A stretch of DNA of 64,000 nucleotides from Voacanga thouarsii (lineage: Eukaryota; Streptophyta; Magnoliopsida; Gentianales; Apocynaceae), in assembly GCA_026120185.1 (NCBI GenBank), contig JANUWF010001165.1:558001-622000 (forward strand). Reading direction: 5' to 3'. Positions 1 to 12,691 of this stretch are shown here, one piece after another (positions within the stretch are counted from its first letter, which is position 1; each line of letters begins with the position of its first letter). A model generated the notes under the pieces. That model made no database searches. It had not been told where the DNA came from and saw only the letters and a list, made by a program, of their open reading frames with translations. A program made the translations under genes and the position numbers.

Positions 1-95
1 AGTCGACACAAATGCCCAACAATATCTACACAGAAGAGAACATTTTTCAACCCTTCCTGTTCTATTCAACACTCAAACAAAGTATCACTTACCAA

Positions 96-671
96 TTAAA
101 TATCCTCCTTGATCAACATGTCTCTCATGTTGCTCAAAATGATGAATATAAATTTATGCCTTAGAATTCTAGGTAATTTATCAATCATTTCCTCCATATT
201 AGTTCCAGCATGAAATTTTATAAAAACCATCTGATTACACATTTTGTACTTTACTTTATATTCCAGAACACAAAATTTTTTCAGTAGATAATACTTCCCT
301 TCTTCGCTTGCACCACGAAGTTCATCTCCATTTTTACTCCTAATGATTATATACATAACCGTTTCCTGCACATGTAAAATAGACAATAAACTTATCCATC
401 AATATCAAATAAATGATACAATCTAAAAACCAACAAATTTTACTTGCTTGTTAATAGCAAGGAATTCTATGCTTAGGAATTCTCCTTCTTTTTGTGCATT
501 AAAAGCTTCCCATATCTTATCTACATAGAATTGAATTTGATTCTTTTGATGTTGCCGACCAATGTCTTTAAACATGGCAAAACCCATCTTAGTCCCACTC
601 ATTTTCTTATGTCCTCGCAAAATTGGAAACCTCGAACAATATATATAGGCATCATCCAGAAAACCTTTCAC
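96..671 (-). other. two short unrecognised ORFs, possible exon fragments
   Basis: Two adjacent minus-strand ORFs of 82 and 96 codons (423-671, then 96-386) lie at the left edge. I do not recognise either product. The first is mixed in character, with a run of charged and aromatic residues. The second is rich in Lys, Ile and Met and ends beside a good splice-donor-like GTAAGT (near 90-95 in minus sense). Neither is flanked by a clear transposon structure. They could be exons of a decayed host or transposon gene running off the window, or chance ORFs. No function is claimed. Confidence 0.15.
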
Positions 672-895
672 CTGCTACTAAATATCTCTTCCAATATACG
701 AAGAGATTTTGTTGAAATTGAAACATCACACTTAATTAGGATCCAAACCAAAACAAAAACATTCTATTAACATATAGATTTTGGGGTAAAAAAAACACAA
801 AAATTGAAGCAATCGAAACCCTTTAACCAAAGCATCCTGAATAACTTGTCAAATCACAAGAACAACATGGAGAGAGAGTGAACCTACTATGGAGA

Positions 896-1023
896 GAGTA
901 AATGGGCTTTAAAAGAGAGTGAAAAGATGCCAGCAGTCTAAATGAAGTAATGAAAATGAAGAGTAAATGGGCTTGAAGAGAGAGTGAAAAGACGCCAGCA
1001 GTCAAAACGAAGCAATGAAAACG
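896..1023. repeat. imperfect tandem duplication, about 64 bp
   Basis: Two neighbouring copies (about 896-956 and 961-1023) share the order GAGTAAATGGGCTT, a GAGAGTGAAAAGA block, GCCAGCAGTC and AATGAAAA. The word ACCAAAGCATCCT also occurs on both sides (about 826 and 1029). It is a short local duplication with no recognised function. Confidence 0.6.
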
Positions 1024-1099
1024 AATCAACCAAAGCATCCTCAATATCTCATCAAATCCCAAGTACCATAGCGATCCACAATTGCTTAGAGATATCATG

Positions 1100-2597
1100 G
1101 TTCTATCTCATAAATAATCTTCTACTACTAACCTAAAAAACATTCCCAAGTAACACACCCAAAGCATAAACATATACAACGAAATATGTTGCTTAAACCT
1201 CTAGCACTTAACCCCAAACTCATACCTAATTATCTCACCTAACAGGAAACCTGAAGAACAAAACCGAAGTACTTCTCTAGTCCAACCGTCCTACCATAAC
1301 TACAAACCAAACCCTAATGTTGATGTGTCATAGAAACATTAGCTAATTAACCTAATGGGGTGAGGTGTCAAACCCTTAGGACTTTACTTCTCAGCCTTAC
1401 TACTTATTAATTTGGATTGATTTTGATACAAAGAATCGCAAATAAGTCTTTTTTTTTTTAAATTATGGTCTATTTATGGATTCCTTATAATTGTTATATG
1501 TAACACTTCTGTACCAAATAAAATTGTAAATTGTAATAATTGGAGTGTCACCTCATCTATACTCCAGATAAGGAGTCTTTATAACATATATATTTATGCT
1601 TAGATTAGAAATAAAATCGCAGCAAAAGAGATTTTCAAACTCTAATAATATTTCAAAGAGTTATTACAACCTAGATATAATGAAATGAATCTAACTCTCG
1701 TCACAAAATACTCATAATCTCTACAAGAGTGCTTAGAAGAATAGCAAACATTTGCCTTCGAACATCTTCCATACTAATTATACCAGTTACTGTGAGTTAG
1801 AATTAGAAGGATGTGTCCCTTCAATAGTAGTTATGTGAGTACCTCTTTTCGAAACTTGCAAGGATATAGTTAGTAAAATGTGTGGGTTAAGTTCAATGAG
1901 TCTTGTGTATGTTAGTGAATAATTTCAATTAAATAGAATTGTTAACACAATATGCAGTTATGAAACAATATATGTGATGTCGTATGGTAAAAATATCTAT
2001 TTAACATATGCTAAAACAATACCCATAATCAGGTTAGAGCAAATATTTTCCCTTATAGAAACTACTCTGCAAGCAAAGTCCAGTTGGGATGGACTTCACC
2101 TTTGGTTAGAGAGTGTTGAGATTTGTAACCCAAACACTCAATTGTAACTTTACCAGCATGGTAGATGTATCATCACACTCTACCTCAAAATATTCAATAG
2201 TTTTGCTTGCCACAGTATGGGTTCTCTACTCCCATCCAACCCTTACATAGAAGTGGCAAGGGTTGATCACCACTTGGTGTCCCCACTCAGTATTCACATA
2301 AGATGATCAATAAGCTCACACAAAGCATTTTAGGCTCATCCGTATCAAGCAATTGTTAGGGAATTAAACAACTAGTTAGGAATATCTGATTCTAATGTCA
2401 TGTCATCCTATTTAGAGTAAGATGAATCTTAAAATTGATTAGTTTATTTAGGATAATCTATTTCTAATAGAAGTTAGTACATAGGTCAAAACCTTCATTG
2501 AATTCTCAATGTCTTCACTGATGCTCCATTCAAGCTTCAAAAAATAGTTTTTGAGACGCATGCATTTATTATCAAACACCTTGCTAAATAATTCAAC
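1100..2597. other. flanking DNA, nothing recognised
   Basis: No ORF of useful length, RNA gene or terminal-repeat structure is visible. The sequence is AT-rich, with a stretch of somewhat higher complexity at about 2050-2350 that I could not assign. Confidence 0.5.
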
Positions 2598-2600
2598 ATA

Positions 2601-3062
2601 CACTACTAAAATAAGCATCAAATACGACGGCTATAAGGTCATCGTATTTGATCGCGCAACCGTCGTATTTGCTAAATACGACGGCTAAGTGATGGTTATA
2701 AGGCCATTGTAATAAGTCTCATCGCTTTTGGATGACAATGGCTACAAAACCATCTTATTAGGCTAATACGATGGTCAAAACGACGGCTGTATAAAAGGGT
2801 CATTTTTAATCAGTCGGAAGGTTTATTAACACGGTTCAAAAAAACATTGTATTAGGTTAATAAAACCTTTGTATTTGATGTCAAATATGACGGCTATAAA
2901 CCGTCATATTTGTTTATCAAATGCTTATCAAATACGATGGTTTATAGCCGTCATATTTGACATAAAATAAGACAGTTTATAGCCGTCTATTTCAAACCAT
3001 CACAAATACGATGGCTGGTGACTGTTGGGACATACGACCAAATACGACGGTCGATTTTTTTT
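2601..3062. repeat. CACTA 1 left terminal and subterminal repeats
   Basis: After the 15-bp terminal motif, the word AATACGAYGG occurs at least six times forward, with several inverted TATAGCCGTC copies between them. Such clusters are the binding sites of the element-encoded DNA-binding protein in characterised CACTA families; here that role is inferred. Confidence 0.8.
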
Positions 3063-3329
3063 AAAGCATTTTTTATTTGTATTTAATCCTGTACACGTAC
3101 AATTTCAAACCAAACACAATAGAATCAACTCATTCAATACCAAATATAATAAAGCACAATTTCTTCATTGCTAAACAACTCAAAATCAATATCCTCGATA
3201 ATCAAATCATAAATAATCTACAAAGTCCTTAAAAAATATATTACTACATGTACGAGAAGTAGGAAATGTCAAGAACTCGATCAGGAATAATAATACAAAT
3301 ACAAAGAAGAAGGAAATCAAAATATGTCA

Positions 3330-4180
3330 CTCATCACGGAAAGGCTTGTCAGGATCACAGGATCTAAAGGGTCGAGAAGTGGAACCAACACCAGGAGATA
3401 CCGTAGAAGCACTAGATGGAGGTATAGGCACTGCATCAAATGCATTTGCATCCAATCTGCGCGATAATACTTCTATGGTAGTCTAAAGCGCAACTATTCG
3501 TGACTCGTAAGCTTCTCGCTCATGTTGCATCCCAACTCGCATCTCAGCCTACATCGTATCTCGCATACTCTGCATACGTGCCTCAACCTCAATCCTAACG
3601 ACCTTCTCAACATTTACAACAGAACTTGATGATTGACTAACTGAGGTTGGTGTTGGATCATTTCCTTTACACCTAACACAACATCTTATTTCTGGACCGA
3701 ACAATCGCCGGAATATATGATCATTCGCTTCCTCTGTGTGCTTAGACTTGGCAATGTCTGCCACTTTATCTCTAATCGGTCCAACGAAATTAAGAAACAT
3801 TATATCAAATTTATATTAGGTTAATGTATTGTCTTTGTCATATTTTAATAACTCAGAAAAATTAGTATTTAAAAATTACTTACAATCATCTCCACGGTTA
3901 AACCATCAGCCTGCCGACCATGCCACCTTCGTGTTGCAAGGAACATATCATATTGTGATGTTGGTTGGGCTTATGATACCATCTGTAAAAATGAGTGAGA
4001 AATTTCAAGAAAATTGGATAAATTTCAAATGAATAGTGTATAAGATAAAATAAATACTTGATTTTGTATAACAGAATGTGACATTCTTCCTATGACCCGT
4101 GGATATGCTATATGCGATCAATTTTGTCTATTCTGCTCGGCCTCCGTCTGTGAATATTTAAAATAGTTAAAGTATAAAAT
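3330..4180 (-). pseudogene. Transposase_24 (TnpA-like) protein, CACTA 1, broken
   Basis: Minus-strand translation, read across small introns, gives pieces typical of the plant Ptta/En-Spm Transposase_24 family. About 4060-4150 holds an Asn/Arg-rich motif ending in YPRVIGRMSHS. About 3880-3960 holds an RRW-type HGRQADG-like segment, altered here. An exon at 3549-3800 carries IFRRLFGPEIR and RCKGNDPTPTS followed by a serine run, then a heptad-like tail rich in Glu, Arg and Met. The reading ends near 3336 after DPDKPFRDE. In this family the protein binds subterminal repeats and assists the main transposase. Stops and lost frames make it non-functional. Confidence 0.7.
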
Positions 4181-4239
4181 AATTTTATGATTAAAAAAGT
4201 AAATAAGTTATGAGATATAAAAGTAGTCAACTTATATAC

Positions 4240-5830
4240 ATATGACGTGTGTATTCTCCAAATGCCAGTAATCCACTAACATCCTCCGTTGATTTTCAAT
4301 GTGCATTGGGTTAAAATTGTGCCTCATCAAATTACTCTCCCAATATGGTAGCTCCTAAAAAAATACTTTTTTTCTTCCAATTATAAGAATTTATGCCAAA
4401 CTTCTATTCGTAGTCAGGCTGTATTCAAATTTTCATATCATTTATTGCATATTCTGTTAAACAACCCTGAAGCTGTGTCAAAATTTCTATCCCCGTACAC
4501 ATTTTTTGTGCTTGTCGTATATCTATTCCATCATAGAAAAAACCTTATCCCTACGGAGCTTATGCAACGGTTTAAGAAATCTACGATGATATAAGAAGCA
4601 ATATTTACCACCATTAGGCAATCGGTATGACAAATAGTTGACACCGCATATCAGACAAGCCCTTTGGTTATGAACACTATAGCCAGAGAAATTACCATAA
4701 GCTGAGAAATCACTTATGGTCCATATAATAGCTGCACACAAACAGAACATTTATTTTGCCCTAGCATCATAAGTTGCCACACCGTCAAGTCACAATTCTT
4801 TCAACGCATTGATCAATGGTTGTAAAAAAATGTTAATCTTATTTCTCGGACTCTTGGTGCTATCGATAAAAATTGACAGAATAAAATAAGGTTACTTCAT
4901 GCATAGCCAATGTGGCAAGTTGTACCGTATTAAAACAACATGCCAAGTACTATGTGGTATGTACATATTTGAAAATGGACTAAATCCATCCGGAGCCAAT
5001 CCAAGTCTAATATTTTGGCAGTCATTTGCAAATTCCAAATGCGACTCATCAAACTTTTTCCAAGCCTTAGAATCAGTTGGGTGTTTATAGACTCCATCTT
5101 TCACACGATATTCCTAATGCCGCCTCATAAGGGATGCAGTTTTGTGAGACATGAACAATCGCTTCAACCTTGGAGTCAACGAAAAATGCCTAACACGCTT
5201 ACATGCAACTTACTACCCTTTTTCTTGTACCTCGGAGCATTGCATACCTCACAAAGATGTGCGCCCTCATTTTCCCTTCTGTATATTATGCAATTATTTG
5301 GACAAGCATCCTAGACTTTGCATTCTATTCCTAACACATTCGTTATCTTACTAGCCTCATAGTAATTTTTGGCAATTTTCACTCCCATCTCACTAAAAGT
5401 ATCCGTTAGAAACTCAAGTAGCATATCAACAGACTTGTTCGACCACCCATTTAGGACTTTTAAATGTAATAATCTCATAATGAATGACAGTGAAGAAAAC
5501 TTAATACAACCTGGATACAACTCTATATTAGCCTCTTCTAACAATTTATACATCTCTCTTAAATCTTCAGGCTCTTCACTAATGTCACCAATATCTTGAA
5601 GCATCCCAACCATATCATCCCCTTGTTCATTTTCAGTTAAAGGAATGTTGCCAGTTGTATTGCGAGAAGATAAGTATGTTTTCCCATAAACACTCCACTT
5701 TGTGTGCCAACGCATGAAACTCCACCTTTGGCAATGCTGTTTGACCTCTATTGTACTATAAAGATACCTATTCTGGCACTTCATACAAGGACAATGAGAG
5801 TCTCCCCCTTTTTGTTTTTCTATTTACCCC
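4240..5830 (-). pseudogene. TNP2-type CACTA transposase, truncated and broken (CACTA 1)
   Basis: The longest piece (5311-5784) opens with the transposase-associated domain CPCMKCQNRYLY and continues into the TNP2 hallmark KFSSLSFIMRLLHLK, then NGWSNKSVDMLLEF. A second piece (4892-5104) carries DGVYKHPTDS, RLGLAPDGFSPF and the Pro-rich end NLPHWLCMK. A third (4523-4750) carries ISDFSAYGNFSGYS, CLICG and a YHRRFL motif. The LPYWESNLMRHN segment is near 4300-4350. The order matches the N-terminal and central parts of TNP2, but the C-terminal DUF4218 and DUF4216 parts are missing: the sequence passes almost directly into Transposase_24. Several frames and stops interrupt it. The product would cut and join element ends in the nucleus. 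Confidence 0.85.
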
Positions 5831-6690
5831 TTTCTTAATACAACATAAGGTTTCTTGACTCAACTTCATCACTAGTTTATATAAAAAGAAAAAAAAAAGG
5901 GATATAGATAAAATAAAAAGGAAGAAAATAAGAAAAACGAGCCTATATCAATTAAACATTAGTTCACAATATCATGCTATCTGCTGAAGTAGATCAGCAA
6001 TAAAATGTAGTGTCGTAATAAAGGGCAAATAGACACAAAAAAGGGTGCTGCAACTTCTAATTTTGAGTTTTGATTTCCCATCATTGGTACATGACTTAGT
6101 ATTACATCAAAGGCTATTTTTACTAGCTGTGCTTTTGATTTGCTGTAAAGAAAGAAAATCGGCAAACATATAAGGGATTAAGTACATGTCCTTCTATTTT
6201 TTTCTCCTAAATACCAAGGAGACAGGGAAAAACAGATGATATCTGGTGACATTATTGATTTGTTTTCCCCTCATTATTACTGTAGGTCTAAGTCTTAATG
6301 CTTTCTTTTTATGCGTTCAATTAGATGATATCTGGTGATATGAAACCACAAGGTAATTCTAACCAACATGAAATGTGACCAAAAGATAAAACCCAAGCTC
6401 TAATTTTAGAGAGAATTTTCACACCTACCAAACTTCCCTAATGTTGGCTGAAAAATGTAGTAAATACACCGGAGACCTACGCGCTGTGCCAGAGAGATTC
6501 CTACAGCATGCACTGCCGAAGACCCATGTCGGAGAAAGACACTAAATAGCCCCCCAGAGAAGGAAGATGACCACGCCATAACCGTCGTAGGTAATCTATG
6601 TCGAAGAAGAAGGAGGGGCGCCAGAGAGGATGTTGATGTCTCAACTAGAAAAAATGAACCAGCTCGGTTGAGGGAGTTTGGTTGAAATAA
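5831..6690. other. CACTA 1 upstream region, nothing firm
   Basis: This lies between the 5' end of the TNP2 remnant and the right subterminal repeats, so it should hold leader exons or promoter. A 112-codon minus ORF (6406-6744) has no recognised domain and runs into the repeats. I see no supported gene. Confidence 0.5.
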
Positions 6691-6850
6691 AATTGGGGAA
6701 GAAATAATTACGACTGTTAATAATAACCATCGTATTAAATCCATTTAATACGACAGTTATCGGATAACCATCGCATTAAATTTGTATAATACAACTCGTA
6801 TAAAATTGACACAAATACGACGATGTTTAGTCGTCGTATTAAAGTACAAT
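6690..6850. repeat. CACTA 1 right subterminal repeats, outer part beyond the hAT element
   Basis: The AATACGACGG and ACCATCGTATT words reappear here and again at 10665-11028. The hAT element at 7183-10540 splits what was one right subterminal block. Confidence 0.75.
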
Positions 6851-7039
6851 AGTCAATTATTTTTATTTTTATTCTATTTATATATAAAAAATATATACAT
6901 ATGTATATATATATATATATTACAAATATGATAAATAACATTATATAAATTTTACTTTTACAATAATAATTATGCATAATATGTCTATGCATGAATGAAT
7001 TAATAATTAAAATAGTATGCTATATTATATATGTGTGTG

Positions 7040-7041
<2 letters not shown>

Positions 7042-7090
<49 letters not shown>
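7042..7090. repeat. (AT)n microsatellite
   Basis: A pure AT dinucleotide run of about 49 bp. A shorter run occurs near 6899-6920 and a TG/CG run near 7130-7150, just left of the hAT insertion. Confidence 0.95.
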
Positions 7091-7093
<3 letters not shown>

Positions 7094-7182
7094 AATGAAT
7101 GAATTACATTCTATGTATGCATATACATTCTGTGTGTGTGTGCGCGCGTGCATATGCGCACTCTTTTAGTGCACTTACATTT

Positions 7183-10100
7183 AGCAATGGCTATTGGGCC
7201 GGCCTGCATGATTTCAGGTAGGGCTCGAGGACCGGCCCGCGTGGAGTGCAGGCTGGTCCCAGAGGGGGGCGGGCTAGTCCCTGGGCCAAAGGCCCTGGGA
7301 CTGGCACGGCCCAGGCCCTTAGCTCGTGAGGCCCGCGGGCCGGTCCGTGGGCTTATTCTTTTTTTTCTCCTACTTAATTCGATTAAAAATTTTGATATTC
7401 AACTATTTTTTAATTTTTTTTATTGTTACTTAAATAACACAATTTTTTTAAATTACAAAAAATCCACCTTGAAGTGGTGGGGGTTTGGCTTGGATCCCTA
7501 CCTGTTTTATTAATTAATAAAATAAAGATTACATAAGAGGGGGACTTGATGCCTAAACCTCTTTAAAATATTACAATGATTAAAATTTAAAAATAGAATA
7601 AATATCCTAAAAATAAAATTAAATACATAATATTACTTATCCTAAATTCCTAATTACAAGAAAACTAAACTAACTACTTGGTTCACCTCATTCATCATCT
7701 GAGTCATCATCAATAATCCATGAATTAGCCGTTCTATCTTCGACTGCAAACCAACTACTACAACACATTAACATCTCCAAAATTTGAGGAGCCAATCGAG
7801 ATCTTCTTTTATCAATTGTTCGAGCGCTCTTACTGAAGACGCTTTCCGATGGCACTGTGGAGACTGGTGGTGTCAAAAGATCACGTGCCATTTTAGATAA
7901 AATAGGGTAGTGACTTACATGAGCCTTTCACCAACCACAAATATCAAAATGTTGATCTTCATTTTCTACCAAGGGCTGCATCTCATAAATTGTCATCTTA
8001 TTGTAAGTGGTTGACGATCTTTTTTGACGTTTTATAATACCCTATAGATTAAACACTAATGAAATTGAAGAGGTAGATTTTTCGTAGAGGTTGAAAGTGA
8101 CTACTAGATGATGATGAAGCTTGTCTACTTAAACTAGGAGAACTAGAACAAGAAGACTCAAACTCATACAAATTATACATATAAGATAAAGCTTTAGCCG
8201 TTTTATCTTTTATATCTTTTATCATACATTGCATAAGTGTTTATGATTCATCAAAATCTAATGTTTCATATAAATATTCAATAATACTATGAAAACCAGT
8301 CATCTTTACTCTAGAATCCATACACAATGCCATACAATATAAAATAGGAATATCTTCATAATATTTTTTATATTTTTCAAACATACTTCTCATAAAATAA
8401 CCATATTGGGGATGATCCATATACACACAAAAAATATGTGCTACCTTAGCAAGTGTTGGAAGAATATGATGAATAGTGGGATAATAAGATCTCGATAAAA
8501 GTTCAATAACTTCTTTGAAAGTAAATAAAAATGTTGAAAGTGCAGTACAATTTTCAAAATGAGTTTCAGTTAGTGGAGGTTGAAAATTATTACTATTACA
8601 AAATTCAATAAGTTGGTTTTGAAAAGGTATAACACTTTCAAACATATCTAAAGTTGAGTTCCATCTAGTTTTACAATCTAATCTAGATTTTTTAAAAGAT
8701 ACACCTTGTTCTCGGCATAATACCTTAAAATTTTGTTGCCTAGTTGGGGAGGTTTTAATAAATAAAACAATATTTCTAATTATATTAATAATATCATCAA
8801 CATATTTATATCTTTCTTTAACACACAAAGTATATAACAAGCATACCTAGTATGAAATAAAATACTATATAACATAGGATTCATAGTATTTTTCAAAATT
8901 GCTATGGCGGAATCATTATTTGAAGCATTATCTAAAGAAATAGAAATAATTTTATTTAAAATCCTATATTCACGACATGTTTGAGTAATCATTCTAGCTA
9001 TACTACTACCTACATGAGGATATTCAAATAATTTAAAATAAATAGTTCTTTTTTGTACTAACCAATCATGATCTATTCAATGATATGTAATCTACAAATA
9101 AGATTAATTAGTAATTACAGTCCAACCATCACAAGTAAGATCAAATTTCTAATTACAAGAATCAAACATAGCAATTAGATACTCTCTCATTTCTTTATAT
9201 ATCTTTATTATATCATTTTTTAATATTGTTCTAAGAATTCTTTTCCATGCTGGTTGACAATTATTTTGCATATATTGTTCATAATGTGGATTTTTTGCAA
9301 AATTAAAAGGTAATTTAGTTTGAACAATCATTTTAGCAAATCCACTTCTATTTTTTCTATGATCATATTGAAAATTATCAACAATTTGATTTCCTGTAGT
9401 ACGTATTTATTGTTGTTTAAGTAGGTTTTCTAACCAATCATTATGTGACATTTTTATATGTCTAACTAGTGTTCCCATCCCTCCTCCCTTTTTATGTGAA
9501 TATACCACCCTATAACTTTTATATATTGCCGTATCATTATCATTATCTTTTTCAAAAAGATTCCAAACCATAGGTGTTTTTGCTTTAGCTATAATATCCG
9601 TTGTTTCAATATCATCCTCACCTATATTAGATTCATTAGGATTAATTGTTGGAATTGGCTGTGATTGTGAAATACTAACGCTAGGCCTACTACGACCTTC
9701 ATCTTCATTAACTATTTCACTATTTATTAAATTCAAGGTTGGATCTAATTAAAATCAAAATGTGCAGATGATTGGGATGAAGAACAATGATGATATTGAT
9801 TTGGATCCATTATTTCTTTAGAAAAAACAAGCAATCAAAATTCAAATAAAAGTTCAAAAAAATAAAGTATTAACAAATAATGAAATAAGAGAATTGAATA
9901 ATATAAATAACAAATTAACTTAAAAATTAAACAAATAACTAAAATAAATAAATAATTAATAAAGCTAAAATATAAGAATGTAAGATTAAGAAATACTAAC
10001 TCGTTGATGACCAAGATTCAAGAATAACAATACTTTATGGAGCTTTTTACTTCTTGTATCCACTATTCCGCTACTCAACAATCTTTCAAAATATGAAGAC

Positions 10101-10540
10101 TTTCTTGAAGAATTGAAAAAGTATAACACAAAAATAAATTCTATTCTAATACTTTTTGTAGAGAAAATGAAGAAATTTGAGGATTATGAGAGAAAGATGA
10201 ATGAAAATAAGAGAGTTTGAGAGAATTGGAGAGTGTTTGATGAGTTTTGGGTTGAATTGGGGAGTATTTATAGAGTTTTAGGGGGTTAAAATAGAGAATA
10301 TAACCATTAAGGACTAAAATGTAAAAAAAAAATATTTCAACCATTTTTGGGGCTAAAATGTAATTAAACAAAGTTGAGAGAGCTGTTGGGTAATGGCTCT
10401 CTAGGTGGGCTGGCCCGCGGCCCCGTTTTTATCCCTAGCCCGGACCGAACCAGGACCTAGGCCCGGCCCGGTGCACAGTGGCCGGTTTGGCCGTCGGGCA
10501 GGGCCGGGCCGGGCCGAACCGGTCCACTGGCCATTGTTAC
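7183..10540 (-). mobile_element. Ac-like hAT element nested in CACTA 1
   Basis: The left end reads AGCAATGGCTATTGGGCCGG and the right end is its imperfect inverse (...CCGGTCCACTGGCCATTG). GC-rich GGCCCGGGCC-type subterminal repeats stand out against the AT-rich surroundings. The ten bases ACTTACATTT occur directly on both sides (7173-7182 and 10539-10548), enough for an 8-bp hAT target duplication; the exact edge is uncertain by 2 bp. The element is about 3.4 kb and encodes a decayed hAT transposase on the minus strand. Confidence 0.88.
7688..9810 (-). pseudogene. hAT (Ac-type) transposase, broken
   Basis: The likely start is MDPNQYHH at 9810. The order of motifs on the minus strand is typical of Ac-like transposases: a BED zinc-finger region at 9410-9560 (PMVWNLFEKD, then GTLVRHIKMSH, with zinc-binding Cys positions apparently lost); LPFNFAKNPHYEQYM at 9240-9310; the RNase H-like core at 8780-8990 with SLDNASNND; CKTRWNSTLDM and the helical insert (8241-8840); and the C-terminal hAT dimerisation domain at 7688-7891 with PVSTVPSESVFSKSAR. 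Several stops and frame changes separate these parts, so it is a pseudogene. The intact family protein excises and reinserts hAT elements. Confidence 0.88.
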
Positions 10541-10548
10541 TTACATTT

Positions 10549-11028
10549 GTAAAAATATCAAATTAATAACCCAACTATTAAATTTATTACAAAAAATATT
10601 GTGACCAAATTTGAAAATAATCAGATAAAAATTGAATTATTTTTTAAGGATTTTTTTATAATTAGAATTAAATATGATGGCCATAACCGTCGTATTAGTC
10701 TTTTAAAAATGATGGTTCAACCTAACCGTGGTATTTATACATCTAAAATGATAGTTTCTAACCATCATATTAGGCCTCCTCAGATCTAAATTAAAATTTG
10801 TGATTTCATATATAACGATTAATGGTAGTCGTCACATTAAGTGGAACAAATACGATGGTTATTTGTAACCGTCATATTTAAGTGATCTAATACGACGACC
10901 TGTTTCAAACCATGGTATTTAGTCTATCTGACACAACGGTTGTAAACCGTCGTTTATATTGACCTATTACGACGATTTTTCAGCTGTCGTATTATGTCTG
11001 GTCGTATTTGCTCCCTTTTTTTGTAGTG
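10549..11028. repeat. CACTA 1 right subterminal and terminal repeats
   Basis: From about 10665 the CCGTCGTATT and AATACGACGG words are repeated up to the terminal TTTTTTTGTAGTG. This is the mirror image of the left end. Confidence 0.8.
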
Positions 11029-11031
11029 ATA

Positions 11032-12660
11032 TTCTTCTTTGTATAGTGTATAAGATACGTAATTCGTGTTTTCGAAAGTTGGAATGTAATGATTTAGATA
11101 ACACACCCAAGTTCAAATTGGTAAAAAGAGATTCTCAATATCACATCATCATATATATTTGTTAAAAACTTGATTCTCGTTTCAAGTGAAATGTCCTATA
11201 GGACTTACAAAATATTCTTTTATAAAAATGCATTGTATTTCATAAAATTTAATAAGAGGTTTTGAAACCTATAATCTATCAAGCAATGGAGATTTTGTGA
11301 AAAATACAGAAGTTCAAGTATTTTAAAAAATTAGTTGTCAAATTGTAGTTTTGCAAAAATAGTGAAACAGACCTCAAGTCCTTTATAACCTTTCCTAAGT
11401 GGTGTAATCACTGAGCCTGTATTTACCTGTGCAATAAAATCTATCTTGATTACCAACAAGGACCTTATTTAAATAACAATAACATACTCTAACTCAACTA
11501 TTTATGTATAATACCAATTCTCCCTGAGTTATTCCATGTGCCATTTCTACCAATTTAATATATTACACATGCTTGACACTTAGCTCAACAATTTCCTCCT
11601 ATTACCCCATACTAATTTCATGCATCATTTTCCATTCTTTTAACTCGTAAAACCTTTTCTCTAAATCATTGTAACTCAGCAAATTGTAAATATTCTACAA
11701 ACTTAACTATTTAAATAATCCACCTAACTACCACACATGTACATCAAAACTAACATCATTGAACACCATTTGCATTCTTTTCATCATAAAACCATTCTAG
11801 GATAATACTATATCTTCTATTCTATCAAATTGCTACATTCACTGAATTATCCTAACTTAAAAAACCATTTAAACTTTTCAAAACCATCACCTAATAATAG
11901 GGCATCAACCTGAAATTTTAAACATTGCAATTCTAGTTTTATATAACTTACAAAAGTCATTTCAAAATGTTACTTTCTCATTATAAACCTATCATCAATC
12001 ATGCTAAATCCTTTATACCATCTAGTCAATATATTTGTTAAAGAATTTCCATTTAACGCACCATATAAACTTCCAAATGATCACTTAATTTCAATTCACT
12101 AAGCCATAATTTTCTAGTAAAAAAATCAGTGAATTGTTTACTTAAAGATGTTTCTTACATGCTTTCCTTCATCATAAACCGTACAAAAACTATGCTAAGC
12201 TTTTCATAACATTGAAATAATGAATTTCTCAAGCTTCCCCAATTTAGTAACAGCCATAAACCTCCTAAAATAGTCTTTTGATTACAACTAACAAAATAGA
12301 TTTTTTCATACTTAAGCAACTAGTGTACAACAGCTAGTCTTGCTTTCTTTTCTTCAAAAAATCATGCAGGATTCAACTTTATTCTGCCATAATCATGTTC
12401 AGCACTTTCTTTAGGCTGTATTACATTAATCAAGCATTTCATCTTTTTAAATAATCATTAAACACCAAGATTAAAATCAGTATGCATTTATTACACAACC
12501 AAAATTTTCTGAAATCATGTTTCTACTTTCTTTAAGTTTTATACCTAGAATACTTACACCAAAATGATGTATAAATATTAGAGATTCATTGTTTGAGCTT
12601 GAGTTTAGAACTTGCCTTGATAAACTCGGTAGAAATAAGGCTAGAACTGATTTGTTTTCA

Positions 12661-12691
<31 letters not shown>

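Larger units (their letters stand above)
2601..11028 (-). mobile_element. CACTA (En/Spm) element 1, non-autonomous remnant
   Basis: The left end begins CACTACTAAAATAAG at 2601 and the right end finishes ...TTTTTTTGTAGTG at 11028, so the two ends are inverted. Both are flanked by the trinucleotide ATA (2598-2600 and 11029-11031), the 3-bp target duplication expected of CACTA elements. Dense subterminal copies of the word AATACGACGG, in both orientations, fill about 450 bp inside each end. Remnants of the two usual CACTA genes, a TNP2-type transposase and a Transposase_24 protein, lie on the minus strand. An Ac-like hAT element has inserted into the right subterminal region. All coding parts are broken, so the copy cannot supply its own transposase. 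Confidence 0.9.

Noticed and set aside
6735..6992. 85-codon minus ORF rich in Ile and Tyr
   Set aside because: It is the translation of AT microsatellite and subterminal repeat sequence.
7136..7513. 125-codon GC-rich plus-strand ORF
   Set aside because: It is made of the hAT left terminal repeats (GGCCCGGGCC-type words), not of a protein domain.
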